A stretch of 64,000 bases of DNA from Paenibacillus qinlingensis (lineage in GTDB: Bacteria > Bacillota > Bacilli > Paenibacillales > NBRC-103111): the NCBI RefSeq assembly GCF_013204845.1, contig NZ_JABMKY010000002.1, positions 310,001 to 374,000 on the forward strand. The letters are read 5' to 3'. This document shows positions 1 through 8,200 of the stretch, piece after piece. A program made the translations under genes and the position numbers. Below the pieces are notes generated by a model. The model did no database searches and was not told the DNA's origin. It saw only the letters and a list, made by a program, of their open reading frames with translations. Position 1 is the first letter of the stretch, and every line of letters begins with the position of its first letter.

Positions 1-971
1 AAATATCGCGATACTGATGAAAAGGAATCGAATCCACCGGACAAAAGTTGCAATAGGCCAGCGAACATAGTAATCCTCACTTGCTTGGAGACCCGTCCAG
101 AACGTCATGGGAACAATGAGTACAAAAGGAGAAGTATCGACGATAATAGCTATTTTCCCTTCTAGTAACTCGGCAGCAACAACATCTGGTCGTTCCGTAC
201 TGTGCACAAGTGGAAAAGGAGAATACGGACTATCTTCAATGAATTCCTCCACATACCCGGAGTCAATAATGCCATCAATTTGAATCCGAGATACCCTTTC
301 TCGGACTTCCTCAATGACCGTTTCGGAAGCAATACCAGCGATATATGTAATTACGACTTCGGTTTGGGTAAGCTCCCCTATCGTAAGGCATTCCATTTTA
401 AGCCTTGCTGTTTTCAGCCTGCTGCGGATTAACCCAATATTCGTTGAGAGATTTTCAATAAATCCATCCCTTGGACCTCGAATGACAGGTTCAGATGAAG
501 GTTCTTCAAGACTTCGATGTGATTTACTATTCACTTTGACCATCATGGCATCACTGTTCCCAATGGTTAGAACAGCTGCTTGGCCTTTTAACACTTGTTT
601 GACAATTTCAGCTACTTTGGATGTAACACACGTCAATCCAGTGGAAATAATAAGATCATCCAGTGAGTCTGTTTTCTCAATGACGACCTGTTCCTGTTTG
701 TCAGATTTGGCTATCATCGGTTTCAATACGTAGTCGTCAATCAGCACTTCATCAACAAGTGTTTCAAAGTAGATAACCAGCCAATGGTTTTGTCCACACA
801 TTTGAACTTTACGAAAAACAATATCATCACTGTTGTGGAATATACGTCTAAAAATGATTTCATTCTGCTCTAAATCCGTTGTTAATCCGGAGTTCTCTTC
901 TTCAGATAAATGATCCTCAGGTATAATGGGATACCCAGGTTTCGTGTATAGCCATCTCCTAAACCATTTCA
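1..971 (-). CDS. GerA-family spore germination protein (GerAA/GerKA type), 3' end outside window
   Basis: I read this frame directly; it runs off the left edge, so about 323 codons are visible. It starts at a GTG with GGGGGG just upstream and has no in-frame ATG at that point. The visible part is the long cytoplasmic N-terminal domain of the A subunit of a germinant receptor. It contains the family hallmark RGPRDGFIENLSTN followed by IGLIRSRLK, and a later hydrophobic stretch (PFVLIVPMTFW) that begins the membrane region. A subunits normally work in the spore inner membrane with B and C subunits, which would lie beyond the edge. Family assignment is firm; the germinant cannot be inferred. Confidence 0.93.
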
Positions 972-1039
972 CTGAATTGCCCCCCAAACACTAATAGAAT
1001 TATTTTTCCAAATTTTTCTGAAAATATTCTCAACATGAG

Positions 1040-1076
1040 AAAGGATCCCAGTGCCATAATGGCTCTGGGATCCTTT
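1040..1076 (-). terminator. Intrinsic terminator after the nitronate monooxygenase operon
   Basis: A 12-bp perfect stem (AAAGGATCCCAG with CTGGGATCCTTT) plus an inner GCC/GGC pairing lies between the operon end and the gerA-type gene. The T tract is short on either strand. Position suggests it ends the upstream minus-strand operon. Confidence 0.7.
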
Positions 1077-1094
1077 TCCTAACTCGATGAATAC

Positions 1095-2180
1095 TTAAGA
1101 ACTTTTAATTTGAGTGAGAATGGTTTGTGCTTGGTCAATAGTTTCCTGTATGATATGCCCTGCACTTTGGCCAGCAGTCAGCAGTCGCAAACCTTGCCCT
1201 GCCCATAATGACATATAATCGGAATTATGTTCCTTGGCAGCAGCATTTCGAATATCTCTTGTGGCCGTATTTTGAGTCGGAAACGGTAGCGGTTCTACCC
1301 CGTTCTGATCCCACATTGTAATAAATTCGTTCGAGATCCCTCTGGCAGGTCTACCCGAAAAAACATTCGTAATCACTGTACTCTCCTCGGTACTAGCAAG
1401 CAGTTTATGTTGATACGCGATATGAGCTCCCGATTCAATGGAAGTCAGGAATCGTGTACCCATCTGAACCCCCTGTGCTCCGAGTACCAGCGCGGCGACT
1501 AGTCCACGACCATCCATAATTCCTCCTGCCGCGATAACGGGAACCTGAACATGAGCAACGATTTGCGGCACTAATGCCATTGTACCAATATTAGAACCCA
1601 TAGGACGATGGGTGATGTCAAATGTTCCGCGGTGACCGCCAGCTTCACTTCCCTGAGCAACAATCGCGTCACATCCGGCTTGTTCAGCAAGAATGGCTTC
1701 ATCGACCGTAGTCACCATCGTCACAATTCGAATCCCTGCCGCTTTAGCTTGCTCTGTCATGTGAGGTGGAAGTACGCCGAAAGCCGTACTGATCACTGGC
1801 ACTTTTTCCTCTAGCAGAACGGCGATTTGTTGTTCAAAATGATCGGGTGTCTTCACGTCTTCTGCCACAACCTGCGGTATGCCAAGTTTAGCTCTCATCG
1901 CATTCAGTTCCTGTTGAACCTCTGGCGTTCTCGAATTGTCATCCGGAGTTCGAGCGACAAATACATTTACGCCAAATGGAGCGTTCGTTAACTTACGAAT
2001 GTCCCGTATGGCTGTACGGATCGCTTTGGGTTCCATATAGGCGGCTCCGAGTGTCCCCAGTCCACCTGCGTTCGACACGGCAGCTGTCAAGCTGACCGTA
2101 CCTGGACCCCCTGCCATGCCCGCTAAGAAGATGGGATAACGAATATCAAATATGCGGCAAAGTGCTGTATTCAGATGAAT
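1095..2180 (-). CDS. Nitronate monooxygenase / 2-nitropropane dioxygenase family FMN enzyme
   Basis: TIM-barrel FMN enzyme that oxidises nitronates to carbonyl compounds and nitrite. The first strand and loop read IRYPIFLAGMAGGPGTV; further marks are AGCDAIVAQGSEAGGHRG and VIAAGGIMDGRGL with the downstream GAQGVQMGTRFLTS. Last gene of the TetR operon, 16 nt after the tautomerase stop. The start is odd: after a good AGGAGG at 2190-2195 the frame offers ATC (2183), ATT (2180) and CTG (2174), but no ATG, GTG or TTG before the barrel begins. The upstream-extended frame overlaps the whole tautomerase gene and is unlikely. I chose ATT at 9-nt spacing, giving about 361 aa. A mutated ATG is equally possible. 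Confidence 0.85.
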   Translation of the reverse strand: MHLNTALCRIFDIRYPIFLAGMAGGPGTVSLTAAVSNAGGLGTLGAAYMEPKAIRTAIRDIRKLTNAPFGVNVFVARTPDDNSRTPEVQQELNAMRAKLGIPQVVAEDVKTPDHFEQQIAVLLEEKVPVISTAFGVLPPHMTEQAKAAGIRIVTMVTTVDEAILAEQAGCDAIVAQGSEAGGHRGTFDITHRPMGSNIGTMALVPQIVAHVQVPVIAAGGIMDGRGLVAALVLGAQGVQMGTRFLTSIESGAHIAYQHKLLASTEESTVITNVFSGRPARGISNEFITMWDQNGVEPLPFPTQNTATRDIRNAAAKEHNSDYMSLWAGQGLRLLTAGQSAGHIIQETIDQAQTILTQIKSS

Positions 2181-2196
2181 GATCTTCTGCCTCCTA

Positions 2197-2430
2197 TCAC
2201 TTGTGAGAGGATCGCTGATTGCGGAATTCAAGTGCTGGTAATCCGCCCCATCCCCAATTGTCCAACTCAACTTCCTCAATAATAACATGAGTTGATTCCA
2301 ATGGCTTGTTAAGCACGTTAAGGAGAAGCTCGCTAACACCTTTGATAAGTGCAGCCTTTTCTTCTGCTGTAACAGATGAATGCTCTGGTGTTGTTCCCTC
2401 ACGGGTTACTTTAATCGTAACGACCGGCAT
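2197..2430 (-). CDS. 4-oxalocrotonate tautomerase family protein (77 aa)
   Basis: Small tautomerase-fold protein. The start ATG at 2430 has AGGAGG 7 nt upstream and gives MPVVTIKV, which places the catalytic proline at position 1 after Met removal. This is decisive for choosing this start over the longer frame. The rest (EEKAALIKGVSELLLNVL, then VIIEEVELDNWGWGG) matches 4-OT-like tautomerases. Family members isomerise enol/keto acids or act on halogenated or electrophilic substrates; the substrate here is unknown. It sits between the flavin oxidoreductase and the nitronate monooxygenase in the TetR operon. Confidence 0.9.
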   Translation of the reverse strand: MPVVTIKVTREGTTPEHSSVTAEEKAALIKGVSELLLNVLNKPLESTHVIIEEVELDNWGWGGLPALEFRNQRSSHK

Positions 2431-2512
2431 GGTAATAACCTCCTTAAGATTGTTAGTCACAATCCATCTATCTACTGAAAGGTAAATCAATTATACATCA
2501 ATTCGTAACTAC

Positions 2513-3055
2513 TCATTTCGTAACTAAAACCGGCTTTACTGTTTGAAGATGCTTAATGTAATCCTTGCTGCTTTGTGCTAACCGCTCATCGGTAACTGTA
2601 GACGTATCGCTTAGTGCAAAGTGAGGCAGATAGGAAGCGCTGATAAATTGGGCAAGTGCTTCCATTGGACGTAATATTTCTTGAAGTGTAAAACGGTTAG
2701 AGCCAGTATGCTGATAAGAAGCTTCCGTGCCATATGTCGATATCGCTACACCAATCTCTTTGCCAGCAGTTTTATTGCCATCTGGACCAAAAGCCCACCC
2801 ATATTGCAAGACGGTATCGAACCACTTTTTAAGTAAAGATGGCGTACTATACCAAAAGAGCGGATATTGGAAAATAACTCGATCATGTTCTTCAATTAAC
2901 TTTTGTTCTTTGGCAACATCGATATTTTCGTCTGGATATTCTTTATACAATTGATGAATTGTGATATCACCTTGTGTTTCTAAGGCTTCTAGCCAAGCTT
3001 TATTCCAGTTGGATTGCTCGATATTTGGATGAGTGATAATAACTAATGTTTTCAT
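2513..3055 (-). CDS. NAD(P)H-dependent oxidoreductase, flavodoxin-like fold (YwrO/MdaB/KefF-type)
   Basis: 180 aa, the usual length for NQO-type quinone reductases. It begins with the flavin-binding strand MKTLVIITHPN and has the family motif IFQYPLFWYSTPSLLKKWFD and then GWAFG. These enzymes transfer two electrons from NAD(P)H through FMN or FAD to quinones or other electrophiles. Second gene of the TetR-controlled operon, 55 nt after the NIPSNAP stop. The operon composition suggests response to quinone-like or nitro compounds; that is inference from context. Confidence 0.9.
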   Translation of the reverse strand: MKTLVIITHPNIEQSNWNKAWLEALETQGDITIHQLYKEYPDENIDVAKEQKLIEEHDRVIFQYPLFWYSTPSLLKKWFDTVLQYGWAFGPDGNKTAGKEIGVAISTYGTEASYQHTGSNRFTLQEILRPMEALAQFISASYLPHFALSDTSTVTDERLAQSSKDYIKHLQTVKPVLVTK

Positions 3056-3110
3056 AGTAGGTTTGCTCCATTTCTAATTATATGATGGTTTAGATATAGT
3101 ACTGTCAGTT

Positions 3111-3434
3111 TCATTTGTTCTGGAAAAAGGATGTGTCTTTCATAAATATACTTTCCTGATTGTTAAGATAAGGTCCATCCATTTCAGAAATCCGTTTCAC
3201 TTCAATCCACTCCGGATCGTTTCGGAAACGTTCGTAATTTTGATTGCGGGTTTCCATATTGTCATGTTCAACAACATAATAGAGTCGGTTGTTTGACTCA
3301 TTGATATCTTCCCAATAATGCGTAATCTTCATGCCATGTTTTAAAAATAAATCGATCGCATGATCTCTGAATCTCTCATGAAGAACCTGCATTTTACCAG
3401 GATTAACATGATAAATCCGTAGTTCATACAACAT
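3111..3434 (-). CDS. NIPSNAP family protein (107 aa)
   Basis: Dimeric alpha/beta-barrel-like small protein. MLYELRIYHVNPGKM at the N-terminus, KHGMKITHYWED in the middle and ERFRNDPEWIEVKR at the C-terminal end are typical of bacterial NIPSNAP proteins, whose biochemical role is poorly defined. First gene of the operon; GAGGTGAG lies 7-10 nt before the ATG. A TetR operator sits 40 nt upstream of the start, so it should be the promoter-proximal member of the TetR regulon. Confidence 0.87.
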   Translation of the reverse strand: MLYELRIYHVNPGKMQVLHERFRDHAIDLFLKHGMKITHYWEDINESNNRLYYVVEHDNMETRNQNYERFRNDPEWIEVKRISEMDGPYLNNQESIFMKDTSFFQNK

Positions 3435-3473
3435 GATGTCTCACCTCCTCTTTGAAGCATATTAAATCATCTA

Positions 3474-3489
3474 TCTATTAAAAAGTAGA
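3474..3489. promoter_or_regulatory. TetR operator of the NIPSNAP operon
   Basis: TCTAT-N6-GTAGA imperfect inverted repeat in the tetR/NIPSNAP gap. The surrounding CTATCTATTAAAAAGTAGA matches, base for base apart from two positions, the operator-like site in front of tetR. It lies next to a plausible -35 (TTGTCT) for the operon. Confidence 0.7.
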
Positions 3490-3500
3490 CAATTGATATG

Positions 3501-3538
3501 AAAAAATCCGCCTTCTTTTTCAAGTTAAAGCGGATATT
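3501..3538 (-). terminator. Intrinsic terminator of tetR
   Basis: On the minus strand ATCCGC pairs with GCGGAT and is followed by six T. The tetR stop codon (3520) lies inside the loop. It separates tetR transcription from the downstream operon, consistent with a second promoter at the operator. Confidence 0.65.
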
Positions 3539-4098
3539 AAACCCTCGGCAATCTTATCATACTTGCTTACATCATGGAAACTTCTTGCCAGTAATTGTGC
3601 ACCTTGCAGTGCAGCCAGAAATTGGTGAGCTTGTGCATCCGTTGCGCCTTCGAAATTCAAATGTCCTTCACGTCGTCCCTCATCGAGCACTCGTTCCAAC
3701 CAATCTAGATTGGCGGTAAAAAACTGAGATAACCCGTCCTGCACTTTGACGGATAAAGTAGCCAAATCCGTCGAAAGCATGACACTTAGGCAAGCGCAGT
3801 AATCTTGAACAGGACCACTGTAGAGTAAGATGAATTTGCGTAGCTTCTCTAGATTGTTCGTTATCTCTGCATCAATTCCAGCAACATATGCTTTAAAATT
3901 AGTGAGATAGCGAGCTATCAGAGCTTCTCCCAAATCCTCCTTATTCGGGAAGTAATAATGAATACTGGCATTGCGTATACCTACTTTTTCGGCAATATGC
4001 GAATAGCTGAATCCGTTAAACCCATATTGCTGAACAAAAGCTTGAGCTGTGTCCAGAATAAGTTCTGATGTGTTTTTATTGTTGTTGTTTTTGGTCAT
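3520..4098 (-). CDS. TetR/AcrR family transcriptional regulator
   Basis: 192 aa. The N-terminal helix-turn-helix is visible (TAQAFVQQYGFNGFSYSHIA then VGIRNASIHYYFPNKEDL). The C-terminal ligand domain includes CACLSVMLSTDLATL and an alanine-rich dimerisation helix (AHQFLAALQGAQLLARS), as in TetR proteins of the C-terminal QacR/YxaF type. The ribosome site before ATG 4098 is weak and partly covered by the upstream palindrome, so repression may also limit its own synthesis. It most likely represses the NIPSNAP - oxidoreductase - tautomerase - monooxygenase operon downstream. Confidence 0.93.
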   Translation of the reverse strand: MTKNNNNKNTSELILDTAQAFVQQYGFNGFSYSHIAEKVGIRNASIHYYFPNKEDLGEALIARYLTNFKAYVAGIDAEITNNLEKLRKFILLYSGPVQDYCACLSVMLSTDLATLSVKVQDGLSQFFTANLDWLERVLDEGRREGHLNFEGATDAQAHQFLAALQGAQLLARSFHDVSKYDKIAEGLISALT

Positions 4099-4106
4099 GT
4101 CATTAT

Positions 4107-4122
4107 TCTACCTTTTAGTAGA
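4107..4122. promoter_or_regulatory. TetR autoregulatory operator
   Basis: Perfect inverted repeat TCTAC-N6-GTAGA, 9-24 nt upstream of the tetR ATG. The extended sequence CTATCTACTAAAAGGTAGA differs from the operon operator at only two positions. Two independent copies, each in front of one transcription unit, support a real operator. Confidence 0.75.
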
Positions 4123-4239
4123 TAGTAAGTCAACTTGGATTTTTCCGTTTGCATCATTGGCACATATGGCGTTAGGCATAAATATTGAAATGCCAGCATA
4201 ACGATCTAAATCAGTGATATGTGTACAGGAGGTTATGAA

Positions 4240-5625
4240 ATGGAAGATAACAGAGGATTACCCCAAAAGCCTATTCAACAGAAGGGTGCTTCTGAATGGT
4301 CAGGAGACGCACCTGCGAAATTTCATTCCCAAACTGTTGGGAGTCAAGGACCTGTCCTGGAACAAGATAGTGTCTTACATGAAACCTTAGAAACTTTCGT
4401 GCATACCAAAATTCTTGAAAGACCTGTCCATGTGAAAGGTAATGGTGCTTTTGGTTACTTTCAGACCGTGAACTCGATGACAGCTTATACGAAGCTTCAC
4501 TTTCTGCAAAAACCTGGCCAGCAAGTTCCTGTCACAGTCCGATTCTCCCTTGCTGTAAGCAATAAAGGTACACCAGACACGTCTCGAAATGTGCGCGGTT
4601 TCTCTACGAAGTTTTATACAGAACAAGGCGTGTTCGATTTGTTATGTAATCATATCCCTGTCTTCTCTGTTCGGGATGCTATTCGATTTCCAGAGTCTAT
4701 TAAAGCCTTTCTGCCATCTCCAGTTAATAATTTGATTGACCCTGAACGATTCTGGAGCTTCATAGCCCGCGCGCCAGAAGCCACTCATTTCCTTGTCCGA
4801 TTATACTCCGATGCTGGAACCATCAAGAGTCTCCGGCATATTCCAGGTCATAGCGTTAACACGTATGTCTGGCGGAACGAGCAAGGTGTCCGTACATTTG
4901 TGAAATATCACTGGTACCCAATGGCAGGTATACAGGTTATTGATAGCCGCGAAGCAGCTAAGTTAGCTGGGGAAAATCCCGATTATGCAGGTAAGGACCT
5001 CTTTGATACACTAGCCGCAGGTAAAACTGTCGAATACGGGCTATATGTTCAATTAATGGACCCGGACGATGGAACTCAGCTGCCTTATGATCCACTTGAT
5101 GATACCAAAGTTTGGGATGAAAGGCAGTTCCCACTGATGCCGGTAGGCAGGCTTGTACTAAACCGCAATCCTGATAATTTTATGGAGCAAGTCGAGAAAA
5201 TCGCCTTTTCTCCAGCAAATTTATTAGAAGGAGCCGAGTTATCGGACGATAAAATGCTGCAAGGACGTACGAATATATATTGGGACTCACAGCGACATCG
5301 CTTAGGCTCTGATTTCCGGAAGATCCCTATTAATCATCAGCAGAACTGGACGCCACGTTCACTCGAGACCAGCGGCGAAGGTAGATATGTTGAAGGTCGG
5401 CTCGTTCGGTCCGATATACCTGATCCGGATAATTTCACACAAGCGGGACAGTATTATACCTCCCTCCCTCCTGTTCAACAGGAGCATTTGGTGGAGAATC
5501 TTGCTGCCGATCTAGCTAGTATATCCACTGACATCCAACATATTGTTCTAACTTATCTATACCAAGCGTCGCATGAATTGGCAAACAGGGTTACTCAACG
5601 CATTCAGCTTCATAACAAAGCTTAA
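4240..5625 (+). CDS. Monofunctional haem catalase (461 aa)
   Basis: Converts hydrogen peroxide to water and oxygen. The distal catalytic His is in ERPVHVKGNGAFGYF (His64). The Asn region reads FDLLCNHIPVFSVRDAIRFP, where the usual GNNTP is CNHIP, so one of the two asparagines is replaced by His. The proximal haem-ligand tyrosine region is RTNIYWDSQRHRLGSDF, preceded by RLVLNRNPDNF and FSPANLLEGAELSDDKMLQG. ATG 4240 has AGGAGG at 7-nt spacing, so the in-frame ATG at 4219 is not used. A spore catalase (KatX-like) is possible given the organism. I see no PerR box upstream. Confidence 0.95.
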   Translation: MEDNRGLPQKPIQQKGASEWSGDAPAKFHSQTVGSQGPVLEQDSVLHETLETFVHTKILERPVHVKGNGAFGYFQTVNSMTAYTKLHFLQKPGQQVPVTVRFSLAVSNKGTPDTSRNVRGFSTKFYTEQGVFDLLCNHIPVFSVRDAIRFPESIKAFLPSPVNNLIDPERFWSFIARAPEATHFLVRLYSDAGTIKSLRHIPGHSVNTYVWRNEQGVRTFVKYHWYPMAGIQVIDSREAAKLAGENPDYAGKDLFDTLAAGKTVEYGLYVQLMDPDDGTQLPYDPLDDTKVWDERQFPLMPVGRLVLNRNPDNFMEQVEKIAFSPANLLEGAELSDDKMLQGRTNIYWDSQRHRLGSDFRKIPINHQQNWTPRSLETSGEGRYVEGRLVRSDIPDPDNFTQAGQYYTSLPPVQQEHLVENLAADLASISTDIQHIVLTYLYQASHELANRVTQRIQLHNKA

Positions 5626-5632
5626 TACAATG

Positions 5633-5668
5633 AAATGGCTGCCCATCAGGGTAGCCATTTGTGTTTCT
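5633..5668 (+). terminator. Catalase terminator
   Basis: Twelve-base-pair stem (AAATGGCTGCCC with GGGTAGCCATTT, one G-U pair) and ATCA loop, 8 nt after the catalase stop, followed by a T-rich stretch. Confidence 0.85.
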
Positions 5669-5827
5669 ACTACTCAGATCCATGTATTATTTGGCAGGAT
5701 TGGTTCTATTTACACGCCTTAATAATGAAGATTTTAAGCTTATTTTCATCTTTGCTACAGTTTCATTTTGTATACTTATATTAGCTTGAACTGATTCAAA
5801 ATTAGTAGAAAGTAGGCACTTATTATC

Positions 5828-6922
5828 ATGAAGCTAGCGGGAATTACTTACAAACATGAGCAAAGCGTGAGCTGGCTGAAACGTTCCTTACTCATTTTTA
5901 CGATAATTGCATGTGTATCTATAAGTTTTCTTTTCTTAACTCCACCAGGATCGAGAATTCGCCTGTTCCTTGCGGACACCTTTATTGCTACCCAACATCG
6001 GGAGTGGGCGTGGATCTTCGTAGGTGTGAAGAAACGGGATGAAATGATTCAAAACGTCCAGCAAATGAGCGAAAATAACTCGATTGAGAAGCAAGATTTG
6101 AATGCAATCACGATTCAGAAACAAGATGGCAAGATCATTGATGTTGAAGATATCGCTGGGCGTGGCTGGATTGGCAAAAAAATGGTTGTCTACGATCCAA
6201 GAGCAATCCGAGTAGTAGTTCCAAGTAAAGTGGGGCAAGGCGAAACAATCAGTTCAATGGTAAATCGTACAGGCGCACTTGCAGGCGTTAATGGTGGAGG
6301 GTTTGATGACCCACAAGGACTAGGTAATGGGTTTGCTCCTATTGGAGTTATTATGTCTGGAGGTAAAATTCTATATACGAGCGTTGACGGAACTGTACCT
6401 CAACAAGTCGTAGCGTTTGACCATACGGGGAAATTAATTATTGGAAAATATTCGATTGATGAGCTGTTAGCCTTGCATGTGACTGATGCTGTATCCTTTT
6501 ACCCGCGGATCATTGCGAATGGAAAGGCACTTCCCATCGTAGGTGATGGTCTTAACCCGCGGACAGCCATTGGTCAACGGGCAGATGGCGTAATTGTTAT
6601 CATCGTCATTGACGGACGTCAGACCAAGAGTATTGGCGCTTCTCTAAAAGATGTTCAAGACCTCCTTTTAAAAGAAGGTTGTGTTAATGCTGGTTTCCTA
6701 GATGGAGGTGCTTCCTCCGAAATGGTCGTAGGTGGCGATCTGATCACACATCCATCAAGCCGATATGGCGAGAGAAGACTGCCTTCTGGTCTGCTTATCT
6801 TTGAACACCCTGATCAGGTTGATGTTGCGAATATTTGGGATGGTGTGACCGACATTGATCCTGGTGGTGCTTATGATAATCCAGGTTATCTCGCGGAACA
6901 AAATCAATTAAATAATAAGTAA
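5828..6922 (+). CDS. Membrane-anchored phosphodiester glycosidase family protein (NAGPA domain)
   Basis: 364 aa with a short basic N-terminus and one transmembrane segment (about residues 20-42, LLIFTIIACVSISFLFL), so the bulk should lie outside the cell. The NAGPA-type domain follows: ALAGVNGGGFDDPQGLGNGF, IGVIMSGGKILY, VIIVIDGRQTKSIG and NAGFLDGGASSEMVVGG. Homologues are annotated as exopolysaccharide biosynthesis or phosphodiester glycosidase proteins acting on cell-surface phosphodiester-linked sugars. The ribosome site is weak (AGTAGG). Monocistronic between two terminators. The exact substrate is unknown. Confidence 0.9.
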   Translation: MKLAGITYKHEQSVSWLKRSLLIFTIIACVSISFLFLTPPGSRIRLFLADTFIATQHREWAWIFVGVKKRDEMIQNVQQMSENNSIEKQDLNAITIQKQDGKIIDVEDIAGRGWIGKKMVVYDPRAIRVVVPSKVGQGETISSMVNRTGALAGVNGGGFDDPQGLGNGFAPIGVIMSGGKILYTSVDGTVPQQVVAFDHTGKLIIGKYSIDELLALHVTDAVSFYPRIIANGKALPIVGDGLNPRTAIGQRADGVIVIIVIDGRQTKSIGASLKDVQDLLLKEGCVNAGFLDGGASSEMVVGGDLITHPSSRYGERRLPSGLLIFEHPDQVDVANIWDGVTDIDPGGAYDNPGYLAEQNQLNNK

Positions 6923-6929
6923 AACAAGA

Positions 6930-6960
6930 AAAGAGCTGTCCATTGGGCAGCTCTTTCTTC
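6930..6960. terminator. Convergent terminator between the phosphodiester glycosidase gene and cwlJ
   Basis: Stem AAAGAGCTGTCC / GGGCAGCTCTTT with an ATT loop and T-rich flanks on both sides (TTTCTTCC on plus, TTCTTGTTTT on minus). It can serve both converging genes. Confidence 0.85.
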
Positions 6961-6985
6961 CTGTCGAACGGTTTTATGTCCATCT

Positions 6986-7429
6986 TTAAAACGTATTGTA
7001 GACATTTTGACATTCTTTGGCGGTCGGCTCATAAAAACAGTGCTTCTTGTAACGACCAGCTTTCGGCTGATTGTACCAGGTATCCGGACATGGTCCAGGA
7101 TTATCGAACGTTCCCGGTCGGAAATACCAGAGTGAGAATTTACCTGGCCAAACCCGCTCGCCATTGACAGCTCTTTGTGCTAAGCGACGCTCTCTTTCTC
7201 TGGCGTTTTGATAGTACAACCCATGTTGTAACGCTTCAAACGCATGCGGTTGATTGATCATTTGGGGAATTGTCCGGAGATTTTTAAAATCAGAGCAATT
7301 TGCTCTTATTCGATTTATACCAACATTTCCAACAAGCAGCATACCTGTTTCGCCTTCGGTCTCCGCTTCAGCTCGAAGCAACCTTGCTAACATGTCGATA
7401 TCCTGCTTTCTAGCTTTTACGACTGCCAT
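6986..7429 (-). CDS. cwlJ: Spore cortex-lytic cell wall hydrolase CwlJ
   Basis: 147 aa, matching the short CwlJ form (Hydrolase_2 domain only, no signal peptide or LysM) rather than SleB. Diagnostic segments are MLARLLRAEAETEGETGM, GNVGINRIRANCSDF, VWPGKFSLWYFRPG, HCFYEPTAKEC and the terminal QNVYNTF, which is nearly the same in Bacillus CwlJ. The probable catalytic glutamate is in the RAEAETEG region. CwlJ degrades spore cortex peptidoglycan during germination, triggered by Ca-dipicolinate. GAGGTGAG precedes the ATG. No gerQ gene is adjacent, unlike Bacillus. Confidence 0.95.
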   Translation of the reverse strand: MAVVKARKQDIDMLARLLRAEAETEGETGMLLVGNVGINRIRANCSDFKNLRTIPQMINQPHAFEALQHGLYYQNARERERRLAQRAVNGERVWPGKFSLWYFRPGTFDNPGPCPDTWYNQPKAGRYKKHCFYEPTAKECQNVYNTF

Positions 7430-7492
7430 TCGCTCACCTCAATTGAGTATATGTCTAGACCCATCATATTGTAGGTGAAGTGGAAATGTGAC

Positions 7493-7728
7493 TTACTTAC
7501 CGCGAAACGATAATATAATCTGGTTGTTCTTAACTTGCAGCGCGCAAGTAGAATCCATTGTTCCCTGCAGCAATTGAAAAGCTGTATATTCAAATTGGTC
7601 ATACTCCATTTGCAATTCAGTTGCAGTTGCACGAATGATTCTTGGCAAGCTTTGCGCATTCGCATCATACTTAGGTATCCACACGACTTGTTGAGCATTT
7701 CTTTCAATCCAGACTCTATTTCAAGCAT
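7493..7728 (-). pseudogene. Small unidentified frame upstream of cwlJ, possibly frameshifted
   Basis: Two overlapping minus-strand frames cover this stretch. The better protein-like one ends at 7493 (VVWIPKYDANAQSLPRII, later YTAFQLLQGTMDSTC and QIILSFRGK) but lacks a good start: only a GTG at 7684 without ribosome site, with an in-frame TGA shortly upstream. The other frame starts at ATG 7728 (MLEIESGLKEMLNK). Joining the two near 7685-7695 by a one-base shift would give one coherent protein of about 78 aa. I do not recognise the family; it could also be noise. Confidence 0.3.
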
Positions 7729-8159
7729 TTTCCCAGCGGGACTCCTTTTTGCAATTGGATGCGATCCCTAACTTGATCTCATTGCTGGCGCTTATCGGAC
7801 GAACTGTACAGCAAGCCAAATCTCCCTTGTACGCCAATCACAAGCGAATTGAACAATCTCTGCGATACATTCACGAACATTTTCATACACAACTCACGCT
7901 ACAGCAATTGGCTGACATGGAGCATCTGAGTGTTAGTCATTATCGAACGGTCTTTACCGATATCTTGGGCGTCTCCCCATATGAATATATTCTTCTTCAA
8001 AGAATGAATCGTGCTTGCGATTTGTTGCGCAATTCCCTGCTAAGCTGTGCGGAAATAGCGGAAATGATCGGTTACGAGGATCAGCGTTATTTCAGTCGCT
8101 TATTTAAATTAAAAACAGGTATGACACCACTATCCTATAAGCGTCGTAAACAGGAATAG
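7695..8159 (+). pseudogene. AraC-family regulator remnant (C-terminal DNA-binding domain only)
   Basis: The frame opens after an in-frame TGA near 7692 and has only a TTG (7749), without ribosome site, as a possible start. It encodes a full two-helix-turn-helix AraC domain: RYIHEHFHTQLTLQQLADME, then VSPYEYILLQRMNRACDLL and IAEMIGYEDQRYFSRLFK, ending KTGMTPLSYKRRKQE. The usual N-terminal cupin domain of about 150 aa is missing; upstream plus-strand frames carry stops and no recognisable cupin. It reads as a truncated gene, though a short functional DNA-binding protein cannot be excluded. Confidence 0.7.
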
Positions 8160-8190
8160 GGCAGGCGCCGCTGGCGTCCTGCCCTACTCT
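8157..8190. terminator. Terminator between the AraC remnant and ileS
   Basis: GC-rich hairpin TAGGGCAGG-CGCC / GGCG-T-CCTGCCCTA with a GCT loop and one bulged T. Convergent position; the T tails are modest on both strands. Confidence 0.65.
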
Positions 8191-8200
8191 TACTAACTTT

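Noticed and set aside
202..733. Plus-strand frames over the gerA-type gene
   Set aside because: They are shadows of the minus-strand GerA coding frame, which has a clear family motif.
1095..2402. 435-aa version of the nitronate monooxygenase starting at 2402
   Set aside because: Its first 73 residues lie entirely over the tautomerase gene, have no homology to the family, and no ribosome site supports that start.
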